Assembly (NCBI GenBank): GCA_942491415.1
Contig: CALOAD010000008.1
Coordinates: 107,188-171,187 of the forward strand
Source of the DNA: CALOAD01 sp942491415
Lineage (GTDB): Bacteria; Cyanobacteriota; Vampirovibrionia; Gastranaerophilales; CALOAD01
Direction: 5' to 3'
Length of the DNA stretch: 64,000 bases
Each line of letters begins with the position of its first letter. The stretch's first letter is position 1. The notes under the pieces are model-generated. The model was not told where the DNA came from. It was given only the letters and a program-made list of their open reading frames with translations, and made no database searches. Shown piece by piece: positions 42,579 to 50,861 of the stretch. Position numbers and translations under genes: made by a program.

Positions 42579-43628
42579 ATGAATGATTTTTATCCTGTAA
42601 TTACAAAAGACGGTTCTATCAGCTTATATAATAAAACAATAGAAGATATCTATCATAGCAGCATAGGAGCTTACACGGAAGCTGTTGAAAAATTTGTACA
42701 GCCCTCAGGTATTTTAAAACTGGAAAATACAGATAGAAAAATTCGAATTCTCGATATTTGCTTTGGACTTGGATATAACAGCAAAGCGGCTATTTCTTTA
42801 TATCTTAAAAAAAATAAAAATTGCAATATTGAAGTTGATTTAATTGAACTTGATCCTTATGTTTTAGCTCTTTCTTGTTTAATTAAGTTTGATAATATAA
42901 ATAATTACGTTCAAGATATTTTTTCACGTGAATTACTAAAAAATGAAAAAATAAAAGAAATAACACGTGAATTTAAAAGTGATGTTCAATACTTGCCATT
43001 TTTTGCCTCTAAAAAACTCAACTTTAACAAAAAACAACCCATTAAGGGGTATAAACATGTCAAAATGGCTGCAAAAAGCCTCTCTGGACATAATATATAT
43101 TATCGGAATATTTCGAGTAGAAATATTTTATTCAAAAAAAAGCCTTTAAACCAATCTAAAATCATTGTTAATTCACATATAGGTGATGCTCGTGAAATAA
43201 TTCAAACCTTAAAAGGTCCTTATGACTTTATTTTTCACGATGGCTTTACTCCTGCAAAACAGCCAAGTCTTTGGAGTGTCGAGTTTTTTAAGATTTTACA
43301 TTCACTTTTAGCAGAAACCGGTAATATTACAACTTATTCAAATTCAGCAGCAGTAAGAGGTTGTTTAAAGGAAGCCGAGTTTTTTGTCGGAGCGGGTGCA
43401 AAAATTAATAATAAAACTTTCGGCACTGTTGCTTATAAAAAAGAAAAACAGATAATCACAAGCTTATCTGAAAAAGAAAACGGATTAATCCTAACCAAAG
43501 CTGGAATTCCTTATCGAGATAAATTTTTAAATAAAACTTGTGAGCAAATTTTAAATGATCGCAAAAAAGAAGTTGAATCTTCCAATAGAATATCTTCCAG
43601 CCGGTTTTTAAAATCGTTATCAAATTAA
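42579..43628 (+). CDS. MnmC-like SAM-dependent methyltransferase (Methyltransf_30/DUF752)
   Basis: The 349-residue protein has a SAM-binding Rossmann fold: RKIRILDICFGLGYNSKAAI (motif I), IEVDLIELDPYVLALSCLIK (motif II), VNSHIGDAREIIQTL, and YDFIFHDGFTPAKQPSLWSV, with YSNSAAVRGCLKEAEFFVGA near the end. This matches the methyltransferase part of MnmC, which finishes mnm5U34 in tRNA, without the FAD part. MnmA (6.3 kb) acts on the same nucleotide. The ribosome site AAGGAAGG lies 17 bases before the ATG, longer than usual, so the exact start is uncertain. Confidence 0.83.
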   Translation: MNDFYPVITKDGSISLYNKTIEDIYHSSIGAYTEAVEKFVQPSGILKLENTDRKIRILDICFGLGYNSKAAISLYLKKNKNCNIEVDLIELDPYVLALSCLIKFDNINNYVQDIFSRELLKNEKIKEITREFKSDVQYLPFFASKKLNFNKKQPIKGYKHVKMAAKSLSGHNIYYRNISSRNILFKKKPLNQSKIIVNSHIGDAREIIQTLKGPYDFIFHDGFTPAKQPSLWSVEFFKILHSLLAETGNITTYSNSAAVRGCLKEAEFFVGAGAKINNKTFGTVAYKKEKQIITSLSEKENGLILTKAGIPYRDKFLNKTCEQILNDRKKEVESSNRISSSRFLKSLSN

Positions 43629-43658
43629 TGAACTTCTTTGAAAAATTTGTTAAAAGCC

Positions 43659-45770
43659 TTAAGAGCTCAAATCTTTATCTTGAGGAATTACTTTTGCGAG
43701 CATTTGTTTCATATAAGTATCCATATTTTCTTCTTTAATTTCCTTTTCCCTCGATACAATACCTAAAACGGGGATATAATTATTTTTTAGAGTCTTACTT
43801 ACTTTTTCAAGATTTTCTTTTGTTGTGTTCATTCCGGCAGTTATAACAACTCCATCGGTATAAGATGATATTGAAACAACATCTGGAACTGAGATAACAG
43901 GAGGTGTATCGATTATAATCCAGTCATATTGATGTTTTAAGTCTTTTATAAGAACGCTCAATACTTTTGAATTGACATAAGCATAAGGGTCTTTGACTTT
44001 TTCGCTATTGAATATAAAATGTAAATTTTTAAATCCTTCAACTGCTTGTGTATAATTCCTTATAATTTCTTTATCGTAGGTGTTTTTTTCGGCTAATTGA
44101 ATTTTCATATTATCCAAAAGATTAGGAAGTGTTGATTGGTCATTGATCGATACTTTCATTTCGGATGCAACTGTCGGTGTTCTGAAATCGGCATCAATAA
44201 CCAACACCGAACAACCTGCTTTTTGAAGACCAAATGCTATATTTAAAAGTACTGTTGACCTTGATTTTGAATGTTCGCTAGAAGTTAAAGCTATTGTATT
44301 TATAGACTCATTTCTTGATTTTGCTAATAAATTGGATATCACATTTTGGTACGAAATCGAGTAATAATTAGGGATCTCATCTTTTAATGTAATGTTATTT
44401 AAATTGTCATAAATATTATTATTTAACCAGGGAATACTACCTAAAATAGGCGCATTGAACTCTTTTTCAAAAATTTGAGCAGATTTTATTATTTTACGAG
44501 ATTGTAGATAGTCTTTGCTTAAAAGGTATGCAATAAAAGCGATAACTCCTGCTAATGTAATCGAAAAAAGTACGGTAAATCTTCCGGGAAATTCTTTTGT
44601 TTCTATTTGAGCTCCCGGCAAAATACTTATTTTTGAAGAGATTGAAGCCTTTTGAGCCAAAACTTTAAAAAGTTCTTTTTTTAAAGTTTTTAGAATATTG
44701 TTATATTTTAGTTTTAATTCTTTTAATTCATTATATTTACCGGAATATTGTCTCAAATTTTTTAAATTAGCTTTTTCTGTTTTAATCTGTTTCTTGAGAG
44801 TATTTTTAGTTGCAGAAATTAATGATAATTCTGCTTTTTGCAATAATATCTTTTTAATAATTTCTATACTTACGGGATTATTTACAGGAATAAAATCAGC
44901 ATTCATAACATTTTCAGAAGCTAATTCTTTCATTTTTTTTTGTATTGCTGCTTTTTGAAGTTTTACCTGCTTAACCTTAGGATGCTCATTTGTATATTTT
45001 GATTTTAATAAAGTTAACTCAAGGTCTATTTTTTCAATATTTTCTGATTGTTTTTTATATTCAGAGTTATATCCCTTATAAAGTGCCGTTAATATTTGTT
45101 TTTCATCTTTTATATTAATAATTTTCTTAAGACTTAAAATAGAGTTTTTTATCCCTTCTTCTTTTTTTATTATTTCGTTTAAATCAATGTTATTTTCTTT
45201 AATCAACGTTTTGTTTAGGTTTATTTCTTCGTCCAAATCATAGCTATCTATAGAGGTTAAAAAATTTTCCAGCTTTTTTGCAGCAATATTGTGCCTTATA
45301 GTGCTTTTATTTATCGAGAGTTCAATATTAGAAATAATTTTGTCTAATTCTTTGTTTTGTAATTCATCAAAAGTATTTGAAAGCTCTTTTAAATACAGAT
45401 TATTTAAAGCTTTAGAAGCTTTATAACTGTCAGTTGTAGCTTTTATATTTAAAATATTGCTATTAGAAAAAAAGCTTAGTTTTAAATTTTTTTCAATATT
45501 TTTTCCTGTATTTTTTTTGACAAAATCAGGAGATTTTTTGTATATATCATTCATCAATACTTTGTTTTTAAAAATCAAAAGAAGCTCTTTTTTACTTTTG
45601 TTTGATTTTGCAGATTCAATAACAACGTTAGAAACCGAGCTATATTGAGGTTTATAAATAAAAGCACAAAAAGATAAACCGAGCAAAAAAGAAAGGATAA
45701 AAACTACTTGTAGTTGTTTTAAATTCTCATTTAATATAATAAATACTTTTTTTATAATATTATTTTTCAT
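43659..45770 (-). CDS. Wzc-like polysaccharide co-polymerase with degenerate tyrosine-kinase domain
   Basis: The 703-residue protein has the Wzz/Wzc layout: N-terminal membrane helix (about 20-38), a long periplasmic coiled coil (90-385), a second membrane helix (about 400-418) and a cytoplasmic BY-kinase-like domain. Walker A' (VLVIDADFRTP) and Walker B (WIIIDTPPV) are present. The Walker A reads SSEHSKSRST where SSxPGEGKST is expected, so both glycines and the catalytic Lys are missing. The C-terminus has a single Tyr (DTYMKQMLAK) and no Tyr cluster. It probably sets polymer length or assembly without full kinase activity. The start has GGGAG upstream. It is coupled to the Wza-like gene. 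Confidence 0.87.
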   Translation of the reverse strand: MKNNIIKKVFIILNENLKQLQVVFILSFLLGLSFCAFIYKPQYSSVSNVVIESAKSNKSKKELLLIFKNKVLMNDIYKKSPDFVKKNTGKNIEKNLKLSFFSNSNILNIKATTDSYKASKALNNLYLKELSNTFDELQNKELDKIISNIELSINKSTIRHNIAAKKLENFLTSIDSYDLDEEINLNKTLIKENNIDLNEIIKKEEGIKNSILSLKKIINIKDEKQILTALYKGYNSEYKKQSENIEKIDLELTLLKSKYTNEHPKVKQVKLQKAAIQKKMKELASENVMNADFIPVNNPVSIEIIKKILLQKAELSLISATKNTLKKQIKTEKANLKNLRQYSGKYNELKELKLKYNNILKTLKKELFKVLAQKASISSKISILPGAQIETKEFPGRFTVLFSITLAGVIAFIAYLLSKDYLQSRKIIKSAQIFEKEFNAPILGSIPWLNNNIYDNLNNITLKDEIPNYYSISYQNVISNLLAKSRNESINTIALTSSEHSKSRSTVLLNIAFGLQKAGCSVLVIDADFRTPTVASEMKVSINDQSTLPNLLDNMKIQLAEKNTYDKEIIRNYTQAVEGFKNLHFIFNSEKVKDPYAYVNSKVLSVLIKDLKHQYDWIIIDTPPVISVPDVVSISSYTDGVVITAGMNTTKENLEKVSKTLKNNYIPVLGIVSREKEIKEENMDTYMKQMLAKVIPQDKDLSS

Positions 45771-45772
45771 TT

Positions 45773-46840
45773 TCATCTCCCTGTTTTAAGCCGCAAAAAG
45801 ATCTTCGCTAATTTATTTGTCCTTATTAAAAACTCTTTAATAAGCTTATTTTTAAGGCTTTGAGAAATAACCAGAGTATCATTCGGTCTTAAAAGGAGTT
45901 TTTTATTATTTGCTTTTACTCGAATTTTTTTTATTTTTCCTTTTGCATCTTCTCGTTTTAATATTATTTTATGTATGCCTATATAACGGCTTATTCCTCC
46001 TGCTGCGGAAAGCGCATCACTTACTTTTGAATTATCTATATTTATTTGATATTCACCCGGCTGATTTACATTTCCTAAAACCTTTACGGTGTAAGTTTCG
46101 GGCATTAAATTATTATTTACAGCCTTCATAAAAATATTATCCGAAATTATATTCTTTTTACTTTTTACATAAATATAATCATTAGATTTTAGATAAATTT
46201 CAGCCGACAAAGGAACATCAAGAAGATTTATTTTTTTTTGATTCACTTTTACTTGCTTTAAATCAGCATTTAAAGTCAATCCCCCTGCTCGTTTTAAAGC
46301 TTCTCGCAATGTCATATTTTTTTTATAACATTTATATTCACCGGGCGTATTTACAGCGCCATAAACCATTACCACTCGATCTTTAGCAGATTTAATTTTT
46401 ATGTTTACAATTGGATTTAAAATAAATATTTTATATTTTTTATTTAAAATGGATTCTACTTGTCTTAATGATTTTTGAACCACAAAAACCTCTCCTATAA
46501 GGGGGAAAGAGGCATATCCATCATCTTTTATAAGAATATTGTTATCAGATAATTCAACCTCTTCAAAAATTTTTAAAGATAAAGAATCTCCCGTTGATAA
46601 AAGATACTCGTTATTTAAATCAATAGAACTACTTTCTAAACTATTGTTTAAATTGGGTTGCATAGTACCTTCTTTTATTTTTAACAATTGATCTTTTAAT
46701 TTTTGTACATCAAGCTCAATATACAAATCACTAGAAGCTTTTGAGGTACATTTTTTTATATTTTCTTCTGCAAAAACAGCACTTTGAGGATTCAAAAAAA
46801 TTAATGTCAAAAGTATAAAAAGTAAAAAATTATATTTCAT
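45773..46840 (-). CDS. Polysaccharide export protein (Wza-like, SLBB domains)
   Basis: The 355-residue protein has a signal peptide (1-24, ending VFAE), a polysaccharide-export domain (about 75-150, YLLSTGDSLSLKIFEEVELS and DDGYASFPLIGEV), then two SLBB domains (VMVYGAVNTPGEYKCYKKNM at about 152 and YTVKVLGNVNQPGEYQINID at about 248). No lipobox Cys is visible after the signal, unlike classical Wza. The start has AAAGGAG upstream, and it follows the sugar transferase by 2 bases. It forms the outer-membrane exit for an exopolysaccharide. Confidence 0.87.
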   Translation of the reverse strand: MKYNFLLFILLTLIFLNPQSAVFAEENIKKCTSKASSDLYIELDVQKLKDQLLKIKEGTMQPNLNNSLESSSIDLNNEYLLSTGDSLSLKIFEEVELSDNNILIKDDGYASFPLIGEVFVVQKSLRQVESILNKKYKIFILNPIVNIKIKSAKDRVVMVYGAVNTPGEYKCYKKNMTLREALKRAGGLTLNADLKQVKVNQKKINLLDVPLSAEIYLKSNDYIYVKSKKNIISDNIFMKAVNNNLMPETYTVKVLGNVNQPGEYQINIDNSKVSDALSAAGGISRYIGIHKIILKREDAKGKIKKIRVKANNKKLLLRPNDTLVISQSLKNKLIKEFLIRTNKLAKIFLRLKTGR

Positions 46841-46842
46841 TA

Positions 46843-47568
46843 CTAACAGGCTCCTTTGGTAGATAATACAACTGGTACGGTTTTTAAAAGGATTTCAAAA
46901 TCTTTCAACAAAGACCAATTTGAAATATAATCATAATCAAGCTTTACAACCTTATGAAAATTTGTAATTTTTGATCTTCCACTAACTTGCCATAATCCTG
47001 TGATCCCCGGAACAGTTGAAAATCTTAAATAATGCCAATCTTGATAATGGTATAATTCGTTCAAGATAGGGGGTCTTGGACCAACAAGGCTCATTTCTCC
47101 TTTAATCACATTAAATAACTGGGGTAATTCATCAATACTGTATTTTCTTATGAGTCTTCCCACAAAAGTGACTCTCGGATCTTTTTTTATTTTAAACATT
47201 CCATTATCAATTTTGTTTAAATGCTCTAAATCTTCTTTTAGCTCATTTGAATTTTGCTTCATACTCCTGAATTTATACATATAAAAAGGTTTTCCATTAA
47301 CACCTAAACGTTTTTGTTTAAAAAGTACAGGTCCTTCAGAATCTAACCTTATTGCAATGCAAGTTAATAACATCAAAGGAAACAATGATAAAACCAAAAA
47401 AATCGCCGTAAAATAATCAAAAAACCTTTTTAAAAACCATTGACAAGGTTTCATTGAAGATAAATCAAAAACACTTGAAGCAATTATCTGGGACTGTAAT
47501 TCGTTATTAATTAAAAAATATTCTTTTAGTGATTTATCTTTATTAGCTTTTTGAGCTTTTTCTAACAT
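46843..47568 (-). CDS. Phosphoglycosyl transferase (WcaJ/RfbP-type sugar transferase)
   Basis: This membrane enzyme transfers a sugar-1-phosphate onto undecaprenyl phosphate to start an exopolysaccharide repeat unit. The 241-residue protein has the hydrophobic re-entrant helix (FFDYFTAIFLVLSLFPLMLL), then SEGPVLFKQKRLGVNGKPFY with YKFRSMKQN, LVGPRPPILNELYHYQ, and PGITGLWQVSGRSKITNFHK. It lacks the N-terminal multi-helix domain of WcaJ, like the short monotopic type. The start has AAAGGA upstream. It is first in the operon with Wza-like and Wzc-like genes. Confidence 0.92.
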   Translation of the reverse strand: MLEKAQKANKDKSLKEYFLINNELQSQIIASSVFDLSSMKPCQWFLKRFFDYFTAIFLVLSLFPLMLLTCIAIRLDSEGPVLFKQKRLGVNGKPFYMYKFRSMKQNSNELKEDLEHLNKIDNGMFKIKKDPRVTFVGRLIRKYSIDELPQLFNVIKGEMSLVGPRPPILNELYHYQDWHYLRFSTVPGITGLWQVSGRSKITNFHKVVKLDYDYISNWSLLKDFEILLKTVPVVLSTKGAC

Positions 47569-47669
47569 TTATATCCTTTTGACAAATAGCACTTCATAAC
47601 TTTATAATATTGTTAAACAAGCGTTTTTGTTGAGTAATTCCACGATTGTATAAGGATATTTTTCCATGT

Positions 47670-47745
47670 GATTAAATACACTTGGACTTTTTTGCTATAT
47701 CGATATCAAAATGTAATCAGAAAAATAAAATAATTTTGAAAATTT
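47670..47745 (+). repeat. Dispersed intergenic element, partial copy C
   Basis: The stretch CACTTGGACTTTTTTGCTAT followed by ATCGATATCAAAATGTAATC aligns with 18450-18490 (CACTCGGGCATTTATTAC, ATACCGATAC) and with the reverse complement of 63380-63430 (ATACCGATATCAAAATATAAC). The long hairpin present in copy A is absent here. Confidence 0.6.
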
Positions 47746-47767
47746 CAGTAGTAATATTAATTCGTGT

Positions 47768-47797
47768 CGAAACAGTCTTAAAAGAAAACTTATGTAA
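47768..47797 (+). repeat. 30-nt sequence shared with the glyA upstream region
   Basis: Matches 31926-31955 with one mismatch, in the same orientation relative to its gene, here ending 59 bases before the rsmB ATG. Confidence 0.75.
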
Positions 47798-47856
47798 TTT
47801 GCAATCTTTGTTTAGAATCGATTTTTTTTCGAAAATTTTTTTATTAAAATAAAACA

Positions 47857-49161
47857 ATGAACAATCGAAAACTCTCTATAGAATGTTTAACTAACATACT
47901 TTATAAAAATAAAACTTTTGATGAAGCTTTTAATGCTGTTAAAGAAAGGTCAGAATCTTCTGCTTTTTTGTACAACCTAATTATAACGACATTAAAAAAC
48001 CTTTTATATATAGATTACAGTATACAATTTTTAGTAAAAAAGCCTTTAAATAGGATTAAGAAACCAATTTTATGTGCCATTAGACTTGCTATTGCAGAGA
48101 TGGATCTTCTTGATAAGCCGGAATATGCCGTTATAAGCGATTACGTAACTATAGTTAAAAAACAGAGAAAAGAGCTGTCGGGTTTTACCAACGCTGTTTT
48201 AAGAAATTACTCAAAGCAAAAGAAAGCTATTTTAAACAAAATCAATTCCGAATCAATTGAAAAACAAATATCAATAAAATTTTCACACCCCCAATGGATG
48301 ATTAATTCCTGGATAGAACAATACGGGTTGGAAAATACAAAAAAAATATGTGAATTTAATAACAAGCATTCAATACAAACCTTGCGAGTAAATACACTAA
48401 AATCTACTCCGGAAGAACTTGAGTCGTCTCTTAACTCAAATAAAATTTTATTTTCTAAATCTCTCATAAAAGATTGCATTAATTTATCAAAAAGTAATAA
48501 AATAACTGAAATTCCGGGATTCAAAGAAGGTTTATGGACAGTTCAAGGTGAAGCCTCTGCATTAGTTTCTCTTGTTTTAGCTCCTCAGATAAATGATTCT
48601 GTGCTTGATATATGTGCTGCTCCCGGAGGAAAAACAACTCACATTGCTTCTATAATGAAAAATACAGGCGAGATAACAGCCGTGGATTCTTCCGAAAAAA
48701 GATTGTTAAAAGTACAAGAAAACTATGAAAGATTAGGTATTTCAAACGTTACAACACTTTGTGCAGATGCTACTGAATATAATTTTGAAAAACTTTACGA
48801 TAAAATTTTAATAGATGCACCTTGTTCAAATACAGGAGTATTAGCAAAACGTCCGGATGCCCGATACAAAAGAAAAGAAGAAGATATTCAAAACTTGGCT
48901 GAAATACAACTCAAAATATTGAACAATGTTGTTAAATATCTAAAACCAAAAGGCGAAATGGTTTATAGTACTTGCAGTATAGAGAAGACAGAAAATAATG
49001 ATGTAATAAATAAATTTTTAATTCAAAATCCTGAGTTTGAAATAATTTCTATAAAGGATATAATTCCCTTTAAAACCGCTAAAGATATTAAAAGCCTTCA
49101 AATAACACAATTTGAGCATAATATGGATGGTTTTTTTATTTGCAAACTTAAAAGGTTATAA
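47857..49161 (+). CDS. rsmB: 16S rRNA (cytosine-967 C5)-methyltransferase RsmB
   Basis: RsmB methylates C967 of 16S rRNA. The N-terminal NusB-like RNA-binding domain (about 1-135) includes VISDYVTIVKKQRKELSGFT. The methyltransferase core has VLDICAAPGGKTTHIASIMK (SAM motif I), LIDAPCSNTGVLAKRPDARY with the first catalytic Cys, and VYSTCSIEKTENNDVI with the second. The length of 434 residues is typical. No ribosome site is visible upstream of the ATG. It is divergent from the exopolysaccharide operon. Confidence 0.94.
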   Translation: MNNRKLSIECLTNILYKNKTFDEAFNAVKERSESSAFLYNLIITTLKNLLYIDYSIQFLVKKPLNRIKKPILCAIRLAIAEMDLLDKPEYAVISDYVTIVKKQRKELSGFTNAVLRNYSKQKKAILNKINSESIEKQISIKFSHPQWMINSWIEQYGLENTKKICEFNNKHSIQTLRVNTLKSTPEELESSLNSNKILFSKSLIKDCINLSKSNKITEIPGFKEGLWTVQGEASALVSLVLAPQINDSVLDICAAPGGKTTHIASIMKNTGEITAVDSSEKRLLKVQENYERLGISNVTTLCADATEYNFEKLYDKILIDAPCSNTGVLAKRPDARYKRKEEDIQNLAEIQLKILNNVVKYLKPKGEMVYSTCSIEKTENNDVINKFLIQNPEFEIISIKDIIPFKTAKDIKSLQITQFEHNMDGFFICKLKRL

Positions 49162-49210
49162 CTAAAATTAAAATTGATTTGTGCAATAATATAAAGAGAA
49201 AGGAAGAAAT

Positions 49211-50110
49211 ATGCGTAGTGATAATGTAATCGATATGGAGAATTTCAGAATGAACTTAATGGAAAAGCTTAAAACTAATTCTGCTTTTACTTTACTAATA
49301 TTAGTTGTCGTATTTGCAATTATTAGCAAATTTGTACTAATTGTAGGAGCAGGCGAAAGAGTTGTTGTATTCAACTCTATAACAGGTGTTGAAAAAAATG
49401 TAAAAGGCGAAGGTTTGCACCTTTTGATTCCTTTTATACAAACACCTTTTGTCTATGATGTGAAAACTCACTCTTATACAATGTCTTCAATACAAGAAAA
49501 CAATAACTATAGATCCCAAAATGGTAGCTCAATCGAAGCTCTTACTTCGGATGGTCAAAAAATAAAAATTGATATTTCTGTTATTTACAACCTAATACCC
49601 GGTAAAGTTGCTTTACTTCACCAGGAAATAGGTAGAGACTTTCACAACAGAGTTCTTAAGCCACAGGTGAGAAGTATTGTAAGAAGTATTGTTGCAAGTT
49701 ACCCTGTTTTAGATTTATATTCAGAAAAAAGACTTTCCGTGCAAAAAGATATCCAGGAAAAAGTAAAAGCAGCTCTTGAAAATTACTATATAAACGTACC
49801 TGAAGTATTAATCAGAACAGTTACTTTTTCTGACGAATTTGCAAAAGCCGTAGAGCAAAAACAAGTTGCACTACAAGAAGCTGAGCGTATGAAGTATGTA
49901 CTTCAAAAAGAAGAAAGAGAAAAGCAAAGAAAAATTATTGAAGCATCAGGTGAAGCTGAAGCTATCAAAAGAAAAGCTGCCGCTTTGAGAGCAAATCCTC
50001 AACTTATTCAATATGAATATGTTACAAAACTCTCTCCCGGCATTAGAACAATAATTACAGACCAAAAAACAATCATGAATTTCTCTAATGATTTATTCAA
50101 AGGAAAATAA
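49211..50110 (+). CDS. SPFH/prohibitin family membrane protein
   Basis: The 299-residue protein has a membrane helix (about 20-42, FTLLILVVVFAIISKFVLIV), then the SPFH/band 7 domain: GERVVVFNSITGVEKNVKGE, GLHLLIPFIQTPFVYDVKTH, and VNVPEVLIRTVTFSDEFAKA-type strands, followed by a coiled coil (AVEQKQVALQEAERMKYVLQ) and KRKAAALRANPQLIQYEYVT. These resemble eukaryotic prohibitins and HflK/C. They form membrane rings that control proteases or membrane domains; the partner here is not known. AAAGGAAG precedes the ATG. It ends in a clear terminator. Confidence 0.9.
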   Translation: MRSDNVIDMENFRMNLMEKLKTNSAFTLLILVVVFAIISKFVLIVGAGERVVVFNSITGVEKNVKGEGLHLLIPFIQTPFVYDVKTHSYTMSSIQENNNYRSQNGSSIEALTSDGQKIKIDISVIYNLIPGKVALLHQEIGRDFHNRVLKPQVRSIVRSIVASYPVLDLYSEKRLSVQKDIQEKVKAALENYYINVPEVLIRTVTFSDEFAKAVEQKQVALQEAERMKYVLQKEEREKQRKIIEASGEAEAIKRKAAALRANPQLIQYEYVTKLSPGIRTIITDQKTIMNFSNDLFKGK

Positions 50111-50135
50111 GGTTTGAAATATTAAAAATTAAAAG

Positions 50136-50163
50136 ACTCCCTATTTTGATAGGGAGTTTTTTT
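50136..50163 (+). terminator. Intrinsic terminator after the prohibitin-like gene
   Basis: ACTCCCTAT (50136-50144) pairs with ATAGGGAGT (50149-50157), loop TTTG, followed by a run of T to 50163. Confidence 0.9.
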
Positions 50164-50241
50164 AATGCTTGTATTTTTTTGTATTCATACTGTATAATTC
50201 ATTTGTAGTCGAATAAAATTAATTTTTTAAAAAATTGAATT

Positions 50242-50430
50242 ATGAGTGAAGAAAATAATAATAAAAGAAAATTTTTAGGTGTACATTTTAAATGTTGCAA
50301 TGTTTATAGCCGAATTTACCAAAATAGAGAAGGTACTTTTTATGTAGGTAGATGCCCTCGTTGCATGAAAAGTGTAAAAGCTAAAATCGGCGAAGGTGGC
50401 ACAAGCAACAGGTTTTTTGAAGCCAATTAA
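50242..50430 (+). CDS. Small CxxC protein, probable zinc ribbon (hypothetical)
   Basis: The 62-residue protein has FKCCNVYSRIYQNREGTFYV followed by GRCPRCMKSVKAKIGEGGTS. The Cys pairs (CC, then CPRC) suggest a one-metal ribbon, with an Arg/Lys-rich surface that could bind nucleic acid. There is no ribosome site of note. The strongly patterned core argues that it is a conserved small protein, but no family name is recognised. It is a single-gene unit after a terminator. Confidence 0.68.
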   Translation: MSEENNNKRKFLGVHFKCCNVYSRIYQNREGTFYVGRCPRCMKSVKAKIGEGGTSNRFFEAN

Positions 50431-50453
50431 AAAATGCACTCTCAATTATTGGA

Positions 50454-50726
50454 TTATACGCAAGCTGAAACGTTTTGCCTGTTTTCCATTTCGGATTTAA
50501 GTACCGACTGAAGATTTTTAAGCAAATTTACTTTCGTTTCATTTGCCTGTGTTTTGCTACGTTTATTAACAATACTAAAATGTTCCAGATAAAAATTTAT
50601 CCTATTAAAAAAGCTCTGAATGTCACTGGTTGAAACACTTGAAAGGTTTTGACTGATTAGTTTATCAGGTACCGTGTTTTTCATCGGAGATTCAAAGCTA
50701 AATTTATGTTCATACTTATACTGCAT
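50454..50726 (-). CDS. Hypothetical protein, 90 aa
   Basis: The start at 50726 is chosen because AAAGG precedes it by about 7 bases; the frame is open nine codons further. The product begins MQYKYEHKFSFESPMKNTVP and is mostly helical and Ser/Asn/Gln-rich, with SSVSTSDIQSFFNRINFYLE in the middle and a basic, helical C-terminus. It has no signal peptide, membrane segment or known domain. It lies on its own between two rightward/leftward units, and its reality rests on the open frame and ribosome site. Confidence 0.5.
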   Translation of the reverse strand: MQYKYEHKFSFESPMKNTVPDKLISQNLSSVSTSDIQSFFNRINFYLEHFSIVNKRSKTQANETKVNLLKNLQSVLKSEMENRQNVSACV

Positions 50727-50861
50727 AAAATACCTTTTAATCTTGTAAATCAATAGAAACTACTTCAAAAGCTTATTTTTTTTAAGTAAAGCTTTTGATT
50801 TCAATTCTTATATATATAAAAACAAATTCAATTTAAAAATTGCTAAAATTTGCAACTCAGG

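Larger units (their letters stand above)
47569..47856. other. Intergenic region between exopolysaccharide operon and rsmB
   Basis: No gene is seen. It separates two divergent transcripts and contains a partial copy of the dispersed element (about 47670-47745) and the 30-nt sequence shared with the glyA leader (47768-47797). Confidence 0.5.
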
